Shown here in pieces: positions 58,733 to 64,000 of a stretch of DNA of 64,000 nt. A program made the position numbers and the translations under genes. Numbering within the stretch: the first letter of the stretch is position 1; each line of letters begins with the position of its first letter. Source of the stretch: Prosthecodimorpha staleyi. Its GTDB lineage: Bacteria; Pseudomonadota; Alphaproteobacteria; Rhizobiales; Ancalomicrobiaceae. The DNA lies in NCBI RefSeq assembly GCF_018729455.1, contig NZ_JAHHZF010000005.1:124001-188000 (forward strand). The letters are read 5' to 3'. The notes under the pieces are model-generated. The model was not told the DNA's origin. It was given only the letters and a program-made list of their open reading frames with translations, and did not search any database.

Positions 58733-59353
58733 TCAGACCACGCCGGCTTCGCGCAAGGCGTCGGCGCCCCGCAAGACCCGCCGCACAGCGGCTCCGAGAT
58801 CCTCCAATTCGGGCCTTACCTCCGCGTGGACGGTGATCGACGGGTGCAGCGTCTTTCTCGGCCGGGCGTCGAGGAGCACGCCATGCAAATGCGCCTCTAT
58901 GGCGACCTGGAACGATCGACTTTCAAATGACGTCATTGATTTCGCTTTTGATGCCATAAAAATCGGCCAGTTATTTTTAATTGAATAACTCATGCCCCTG
59001 GGCGATCCGCCTAATATCGGGTTGCTAGACTCATGGCGCAAAAGATGCTCACAGATAGTCTTGTTCAGAACTTCGTTTTCGATATCGATGGGCAACACGG
59101 ATGGATCACCGAATTCGCGTGACAACCCATCTTTCCATTGTATGGACGTAACAAGGAACATCTTCCGGTCGTAACGATACACCGTCGCCTTGAGCGGGTG
59201 TCCGTAATGTTCGCACAGAACCCGGATCGGAATGTGCAGTGGGCCGCCCCCAAAATTCCGGACAGCGTCAATATCGAGTCCCTGTTGGAGCCCCTTGTCG
59301 ACCGCTGGCTGGACGTCGGCGACGATCTTCTTCAGCCAATCGACCATCTTCAT
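58733..59353 (-). CDS. Unrecognised protein
   Basis: A 206-residue soluble protein. It starts with a helix (MVDWLKKIVADVQPAVDKGL), has a beta-rich centre (HPLKATVYRYDRKMFLVTSI) and a charged helical C-terminus. The base composition of its central part is lower in GC than its neighbours, which hints at recent acquisition. No partner gene is obvious. Start at 59353 or two codons later. Confidence 0.6.
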   Translation of the reverse strand: MKMVDWLKKIVADVQPAVDKGLQQGLDIDAVRNFGGGPLHIPIRVLCEHYGHPLKATVYRYDRKMFLVTSIQWKDGLSREFGDPSVLPIDIENEVLNKTICEHLLRHESSNPILGGSPRGMSYSIKNNWPIFMASKAKSMTSFESRSFQVAIEAHLHGVLLDARPRKTLHPSITVHAEVRPELEDLGAAVRRVLRGADALREAGVV

Positions 59354-59560
59354 CGCGGCAACCTTCGATATCGTCCAATCCTGATGCTACAATCGATTTC
59401 AGCATCCCGTTCAAGCGCCATGACGAAGCGCCCTGCCCGCGGAAGGCCGGTGCAGGTGACGACGCCATGGCCGGATTCCAATCCGGAACGGACCCTGACG
59501 AATCGCCGCCGTCGGCGAGGCGCCTTCGAACGGTGCGAACCTCAGTTCTGGCCCTGAAAC

Positions 59561-59588
59561 AAAAAAGCCCCGCAATCGCGAGGCTTCT
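59561..59588 (-). terminator. Rho-independent terminator of the small gene at 59610
   Basis: Stem GCCTCGC / GCGGGGC on the minus strand (one U-G pair, which would be a C-A mismatch on the other strand) with a GATT loop, then a U-run from A6 at 59561-59566. Confidence 0.85.
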
Positions 59589-59609
59589 GATTGACCGGGA
59601 ATGGCGTGG

Positions 59610-59807
59610 TCAGCCGCAGGCGACCGACTTGTTGCCTTTGAGTTTGGCCCGCAGAGCACGCGCCTCATCGGCATGCTTCCGGAACACGCCCTTGTCGGCC
59701 ATCACCTGAATCCAAGCGACCGCCCGCCCCTTCGCCTGTTCAGCGTCGGTGAGGATCTCAATCTGACGGTCGAGGTCCATTCCAAACACTTCTATCGTTG
59801 CCACCAT
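59610..59807 (-). CDS. Small unrecognised protein
   Basis: A 65-residue helical protein (DRQIEILTDAEQAKGRAVAW ... HADEARALRAKLKGNKSV). It is too short for a firm family call. A strong terminator lies 21 bases past its stop and AT-rich DNA lies upstream, which is the best evidence that it is a real transcription unit. Confidence 0.65.
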   Translation of the reverse strand: MVATIEVFGMDLDRQIEILTDAEQAKGRAVAWIQVMADKGVFRKHADEARALRAKLKGNKSVACG

Positions 59808-59945
59808 TTCACGCCGGCGACCAAAAAAATGAACGATCGAACAAGAACAGCTTTATGTTGTACAAGATTTAAGGCCGGCGTGTGGCGATATGCCGGGAAT
59901 GCCGATCCGGACAACGCCTGCGGAAATCCGCGTGCCTCTGCCCCC

Positions 59946-60785
59946 TCACCGCACCGGGAAATCGAAATAGGTTTCGGGGAACGGTTCCGGCGACAGCGTG
60001 AAGTGCCACCATTCCTTTGCGTAGCCGACGAAGCCGGCGGCCTGCATGGCCTGGGCGAGGCGGGCGCGGTTGTTCGCGGGGGCGCCGGCGATGGCGGGGT
60101 GGCCGGTCGCGGCGCGCGGGTCGAAGCAGTCGAAGGCGGTGCCCATGTCGAGGCTGTCGTCCGGCGCGCGCTCGGCCTCAGGGGCCGTGCAGGGGCCGTG
60201 GGGGCCGGCGGCGCCGCGCAGGCCGGGCGCGCCGGCGGGCACGAGGGTGAGATCGACGGTCGAGCCGCGCGAATGGCCGGACCTCCCGGAAATATAGCCG
60301 TGGCCGAACAGGCGCGCCTTGTCGACCGCGGGGTAGAATTCCGCCTTGGTCGCCTGATCCGGCGAGCGTGCCCAGCGGCCGAAATCGGCGACCGCCCGGG
60401 CCGGGCGGTAGCAGTCGTAGACCTTGAGCGACAGTCCGTCGGCGGCGAGCCGCTTCTGCGCCTGAGACAGCGCCGTCGCGGCCGCCCGGGTCAGGATGCA
60501 GACCGGCTTCTCGTAGCCGGCGACCGGCCGGCCGACGAAATTCTGCGCGCCGGCATAGCGCATGTCCTGGCGGATGCTGGCGTCGATGTCGGCCAAGCGG
60601 ACGAAGCCGGGCGGCAGATCCTCCGCGGCCCCGGCCGGCAGCGCGGCAATCGCCACGACGCCCGCCAGCGCCGCCGCCGGGACCGAACACGATCGGACCC
60701 TGCCCCCGGTCACGGCGGCCTTGATCGCCCCGTCCTTCGAGTGGACCGTGCGCAAACCGGCCGTTTTCATCCCGGTAGCCGTCAT
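59946..60785 (-). CDS. D-alanyl-D-alanine dipeptidase (VanX/DdpX family), exported
   Basis: A 279-residue zinc peptidase. The metal ligands H171 and D178 lie in [10 protein letters not shown] and the final E258-x2-H261 is in EWWHF, the VanX/DdpX pattern. YRPARAV near 126-132 carries the substrate-positioning Arg. A hydrophobic segment ([18 protein letters not shown]) near 37-55 suggests export, so a role in peptidoglycan turnover rather than vancomycin resistance is likely. Its start overlaps the tetR stop as ATGA. Confidence 0.9.
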   Translation of the reverse strand: MTATGMKTAGLRTVHSKDGAIKAAVTGGRVRSCSVPAAALAGVVAIAALPAGAAEDLPPGFVRLADIDASIRQDMRYAGAQNFVGRPVAGYEKPVCILTRAAATALSQAQKRLAADGLSLKVYDCYRPARAVADFGRWARSPDQATKAEFYPAVDKARLFGHGYISGRSGHSRGSTVDLTLVPAGAPGLRGAAGPHGPCTAPEAERAPDDSLDMGTAFDCFDPRAATGHPAIAGAPANNRARLAQAMQAAGFVGYAKEWWHFTLSPEPFPETYFDFPVR

Positions 60786-61432
60786 CGATCCGCCTCCCCG
60801 GCGGTACCGGCGGCCCCCTCGGCAACATCGGCGGCCCGCTCCGCGCGCGCGCCCGCCAGGAACGTGACCACCAGCCGGTCGGCCAGCGCGCCGGCGGATT
60901 CCGCCGTGACGATGCCAAGCTTGCCGCGCAGCGCCAGGGCGGTGATGCCGTGGACCGAGGCCCAAAGCACGTCGACCGAGGCCTTCACGTCGGCGCCCGA
61001 ACCGTCCAGTACCGCGGCCGCATGGGCCTGCACGTCGGCGACCAGGCGCGCGATCCGCTCCAGGTGCCAGTCCGGCATCGGTCGTTCCGAGGCGGTGGTG
61101 TATTCGAATAGCATCGTCCAGAGCCGCGGATGGGCGACCGCGAAGGCGAGATAGCGCTGGGCGAGATCGCGTAGCGCCGCGACCGGTTCGGCCGGCAGCG
61201 GCGCGGCGAACAGGGCGCCATGCATCTCGTCGAGCACGGTCGCGGCAACATGGACGATCAGGTCGTCGAGATCGGCGAAGATGTTGTAGATCGTGCCGAC
61301 CGAGCAGCCGATCGTCTCGGCGACCCGGCGCACGGTCAACGCCGCCGTCCCCTCGCCGACGACCAGCGCCCGCGCCGCGGCGACCGCGTCCCGCCGCAGG
61401 TCGTCATGCGATTTCGCCATCCGCCTGGCCAT
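60782..61432 (-). CDS. TetR/AcrR-family transcriptional regulator
   Basis: A 216-residue repressor-type protein. The helix-turn-helix (LTVRRVAETIGCSVGTIYNI FADLDDL) is near 33-57. The C-terminal ligand domain is helical, with MLFEYTTASERPMPDW near 109. It is translated just before and overlaps the VanX-type dipeptidase gene, so it most likely controls that gene and itself. The start could be the ATG at 61432 or that at 61420. Confidence 0.92.
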   Translation of the reverse strand: MARRMAKSHDDLRRDAVAAARALVVGEGTAALTVRRVAETIGCSVGTIYNIFADLDDLIVHVAATVLDEMHGALFAAPLPAEPVAALRDLAQRYLAFAVAHPRLWTMLFEYTTASERPMPDWHLERIARLVADVQAHAAAVLDGSGADVKASVDVLWASVHGITALALRGKLGIVTAESAGALADRLVVTFLAGARAERAADVAEGAAGTAGEADR

Positions 61433-61511
61433 GCTGCGCCCGTCCCGTCGTTGCTCCGACCCGGATCTAGAGCGGAAATGAGCACCGTTCAATGACGTTC
61501 CGCGACAGACC

Positions 61512-61979
61512 TCACGCCTTCTTGATCCAGCGACCGCGCTCGTCCTGCTGCCAATAGGTGACCTCGAAGCCGGCCGCCTTGGCCTCGCGCCAGCGGCGGC
61601 GGGCATCCTGCAGGGCATCGGGATCGTTACCGTCGAAGATGTAGACGGCGCGCGCATAGCCGGCGAGATCGGGCGGCTCCGCCCGGTCGACCAGGAAGCG
61701 CACCGTCGCGCCGTTCGGATTGTCGGCCTCGGCGGTCAGGTAGACCGGCTGCACGGCCGGGTCGCCGTCCTTGCGGGTGCCGTGCGGCAGGAAGGACTCG
61801 TCGGCATAGGTCCATAGATGCGCGTCGAGCGCGTCGCGCCGCTCCTCCGAGCCGGCCTGCACCACGACCCGCCAGCCGCGCTCCAGCGACCGTTCGACAA
61901 GCCCCGGCAGGACCTGTTCGAGCGTGCGGTCACGCAGGTGATAGAACCAGGCTTCGACGGGCACGGCGGCTGGTCCCAC
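61512..61979 (-). CDS. holC: DNA polymerase III chi subunit
   Basis: A clamp-loader accessory protein that bridges the tau/gamma complex and SSB. The alphaproteobacterial HolC form begins VEAWFYHLRDRTLEQVLPGL and contains LWTYADESFLPHG and AEADNPNGATVRFLVDR. It has 155 residues from a GTG start at 61979. In relatives holC directly follows pepA; here a nucleotidyltransferase gene stands between them. Confidence 0.93.
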   Translation of the reverse strand: MGPAAVPVEAWFYHLRDRTLEQVLPGLVERSLERGWRVVVQAGSEERRDALDAHLWTYADESFLPHGTRKDGDPAVQPVYLTAEADNPNGATVRFLVDRAEPPDLAGYARAVYIFDGNDPDALQDARRRWREAKAAGFEVTYWQQDERGRWIKKA

Positions 61980-62023
61980 GATTTAACGATTGAAGAGGCG
62001 CCCGAGTCCCGGGCCGTCTCGCC

Positions 62024-63079
62024 CTACCATTCTAGCTTCGGCGGCTTGTGCGCGGCAAATAGCGGCGCGGCCGCCTCGACCAGTTCGCGCGGCATCATCC
62101 GCAAGGCCTCCGCCTCGAACGGCAGATGCAGAAGCCGCGTCGCCACGATTTCGGCCACGGCCCGCGCCTGTCCGGCATCGCGCTGGCGCTTGGCGGGGTC
62201 GCGATAAAGCCGTCCCGACAGCCAGAGTTTGTGGACCGCAAAGGCCCGGGGGTCGCAGGCGACCAACCGGACCGGTACCCCCTTCTGGTCAAAGGCCACA
62301 GTCTCCACCGTCGGGGCATTCTGGAGCCAAAACAGGCCCTCAATCCCTGAAGCGACAAGATCGTCGACGTCCGAACTGACGCCTTCGGGTTCCGGTCGCC
62401 AGGGTGGCCTGGGTTCGGGCTTGATCAGATCGACATAGAAGCCATCGCGGTTGACAGCCCGAAAAGTCGCGCCAGCCCGCCCGAAACTGCGGTCGACACG
62501 ACGCAAAAGGGCGATCAGGGACTCGCGCGACAACTCTTCCTGAGCGGTAAACCGCAACCCGGCGCCAGCATGGAACAGGAGGTCCATGTCCTCGGTCGTC
62601 GTCAGACCGGGATCGAAGTTGGCCGCAGCGATCGCCTCGTAGGCAAATAGCGCGTTGGTGCCCACCAATCGCAGCTTTCGGCCGAGAAGTCCGGCATCGT
62701 CCAGCATCCGGAGAATTCGGGCCGAGAGAGAAGGAACCCGCCCCAGCCCGAGCGATTCCACGACGGCCGCCATGCGCGCGACGCCATCCTCCAGGTTGAC
62801 AACCCGCGCTTCGGCCTCCGCGCGCCCGACTTCGAATTCGCGTTTCAAGGCCTCGGTTTCAGGACTGCGCAATCCCAAAGACTTTTGACGGCGAGCGCTT
62901 CCGCCTTCCGGGTAAAGCGAGCGGATAAGATACTCCGCCCCGCCTCGCTCAACCCAGGTCATGGACCCGCGATAACCGTCACGTCGGCGGCGGGCATCGA
63001 CGAGCGCAGAAAAGCGCTGGCGCGCATCGATGACCATCCGCGCTTGATCGTTGTTATACGGAACGAAACTCGCTTCCAT
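62024..63079 (-). CDS. GSU2403-type nucleotidyltransferase-fold protein
   Basis: A 351-residue protein. LRLVGTNALFAYE at 137-149 and the metal-site pattern TTEDMDLLF at 161-169 (D164, D166) match the GSU2403 nucleotidyltransferase-fold family, and ITVDLIKP-like YVDLIKPEPRP supplies a third acidic position. The function of the family is unknown; members are scattered and often accessory. I prefer the ATG at 63079 (GAGGGCGAC before it) to a TTG 16 codons upstream. DNA just upstream (63110-63210) is AT-rich. Confidence 0.82.
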   Translation of the reverse strand: MEASFVPYNNDQARMVIDARQRFSALVDARRRRDGYRGSMTWVERGGAEYLIRSLYPEGGSARRQKSLGLRSPETEALKREFEVGRAEAEARVVNLEDGVARMAAVVESLGLGRVPSLSARILRMLDDAGLLGRKLRLVGTNALFAYEAIAAANFDPGLTTTEDMDLLFHAGAGLRFTAQEELSRESLIALLRRVDRSFGRAGATFRAVNRDGFYVDLIKPEPRPPWRPEPEGVSSDVDDLVASGIEGLFWLQNAPTVETVAFDQKGVPVRLVACDPRAFAVHKLWLSGRLYRDPAKRQRDAGQARAVAEIVATRLLHLPFEAEALRMMPRELVEAAAPLFAAHKPPKLEW

Positions 63080-63215
63080 GTCGCCCTCAACGACATGCAC
63101 CCTATGCGAGAGATTCTTATTTTTCAACAGTGAAGTTGGATGTCAACGGTTGTCTGTTGAAATCCATGAATTTTATCATGTTTTTTCCGTCTTAAGTCGA
63201 GATACAACCGAGGAT

Positions 63216-64000
63216 CTACCCCTCATAGTTGTCTTTCACCATCCGGTCGAGCAGGCGGACGCCCCAGCCGGAGGACCAGGCCTTGTTGATCTCGGAGGCG
63301 CTCGCCTCCATGCCGGTGCCGGCAATGTCGAGATGCACCCAGGGCACGTCGTTGGTGAAGCGCTTGATGAACTGCGCCGCGGTGATCGAGCCGCCGTAGC
63401 GGCCGCCGGTATTCTTCATGTCGGCGAAAGTGGAATCGATCATCTTGTCGTAGTCGGGCCCGAGCGGCATGCGCCAGACGCGCTCGCCGGTCGCCTCGCC
63501 GGCGGCGCTGACCTGGGCGGCAAGCTCGTCGGAGGTCGAGAACAGGCCCGCATGGGTCTTGCCGAGCGCGACCAGGATCGCACCGGTCAGGGTGGCGAGA
63601 TCGAGCATGAAGCGCGGCTTGAAGCGGTCCTGGACGTACCAGACCACGTCGGCCAGCACGAGCCGGCCCTCGGCATCGGTGTTGATGATCTCGATCGTCT
63701 GGCCCGACATCGAGGTGACGATGTCGCCCGGACGCTGCGCGTTGCCGTCGGGCATGTTCTCGACCAGACCGATCGCACCGATCACATTGGCCTTGGCCTT
63801 GCGGGCGGCGAGCGCGTGCATCAGTCCAGTGACGCAGGCCGCGCCAGCCATGTCGCCCTTCATGTCCTCCATGCCGGCGGCCGGCTTGATCGAGATGCCG
63901 CCGGTATCGAACACGACGCCCTTGCCGATGAAGGCGATCGGCTGATCCTTCTCCTTGCCGCCGCTCCAGCGCATCACCACCAGCCGTGGCGGCCGCGACG
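63216..64000 (-). CDS. pepA: Leucyl aminopeptidase (5' part cut by the window edge)
   Basis: A two-metal M17 aminopeptidase that frees N-terminal residues from peptides. The visible C-terminal 261 residues include the metal and catalytic motifs [24 protein letters not shown] and the signature [13 protein letters not shown], then the usual end (HLDIAGTGM ... [10 protein letters not shown]). The open frame continues past the right edge of the window. It precedes the nucleotidyltransferase and holC on the minus strand. Confidence 0.96.
   Translation of the reverse strand, partial: SRPPRLVVMRWSGGKEKDQPIAFIGKGVVFDTGGISIKPAAGMEDMKGDMAGAACVTGLMHALAARKAKANVIGAIGLVENMPDGNAQRPGDIVTSMSGQTIEIINTDAEGRLVLADVVWYVQDRFKPRFMLDLATLTGAILVALGKTHAGLFSTSDELAAQVSAAGEATGERVWRMPLGPDYDKMIDSTFADMKNTGGRYGGSITAAQFIKRFTNDVPWVHLDIAGTGMEASASEINKAWSSGWGVRLLDRMVKDNYEG

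Overview
The window is high-GC alphaproteobacterial DNA, most likely from a member of the Hyphomicrobiales (Rhizobiales). Three things point there. The core gene order rpoZ-rsh-pyrE-DUF2062-pdxJ-acpS-lepB-rnc-era-recO-parC is typical of the order. There is an LdtR/L,D-transpeptidase pair, and there are porins of the Rhizobiales porin_2 type. I cannot name the genus from the sequence alone.

Layout. 0-7 kb: ribD (cut by the window edge), nrdR and glyA, with a secreted subtilase and a membrane protein placed between nrdR and glyA, then a VapBC toxin-antitoxin pair coupled to a small DUF6898-like gene. 7-10.4 kb: an L,D-transpeptidase, a DUF1295 protein and the MarR-type regulator LdtR. 10.7-15.2 kb: a valine-degradation operon (isobutyryl-CoA dehydrogenase, 3-hydroxyisobutyryl-CoA hydrolase, a DUF6163-like protein, mmsB) followed by ParDE. 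15.3-22.6 kb, plus strand: DUF2938, an orphan 456-residue protein, hemB coupled to a lone LivH permease, threonine ammonia-lyase and the protein leucyltransferase Bpt. 23-38.2 kb, minus strand: the housekeeping block listed above, with a glycosyltransferase between era and recO. It is interrupted between rsh and pyrE by an AT-rich cassette of three genes. 38.7-45.1 kb: NYN protein, type-5 uracil-DNA glycosylase, smpB, dapA, lytic transglycosylase, alpha/beta hydrolase. 45.4-52 kb: two tandem porin paralogues, galE, a GST. 52-58.4 kb: secreted caspase-like protein, Tat-exported cyclase-family protein, ricin-type lectin, ABC-F ATPase. 58.7-64 kb: two unrecognised genes, a TetR/D-Ala-D-Ala dipeptidase pair, holC and pepA separated by a GSU2403-type nucleotidyltransferase gene.

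The best candidate for a new system is the AT-rich insert at about 33.6-34.9 kb. It encodes a small polymerase-beta-fold nucleotidyltransferase, an all-helical protein and a two-TM SLATT-like membrane protein, an arrangement that recalls nucleotide-signal/membrane-effector defence modules. The nucleotidyltransferase ORF stops just after its likely third acidic residue and the helical ORF opens one frame over, so the two may be halves of one enzyme.

A second theme is intergenic. Directly 3' of four genes (ldtR, parC, rpoZ and the alpha/beta hydrolase) there are tandem duplications carrying hairpins, including six copies of the rpoZ terminator. The two porins also look like products of a roughly 2-kb tandem duplication bounded by related terminators.
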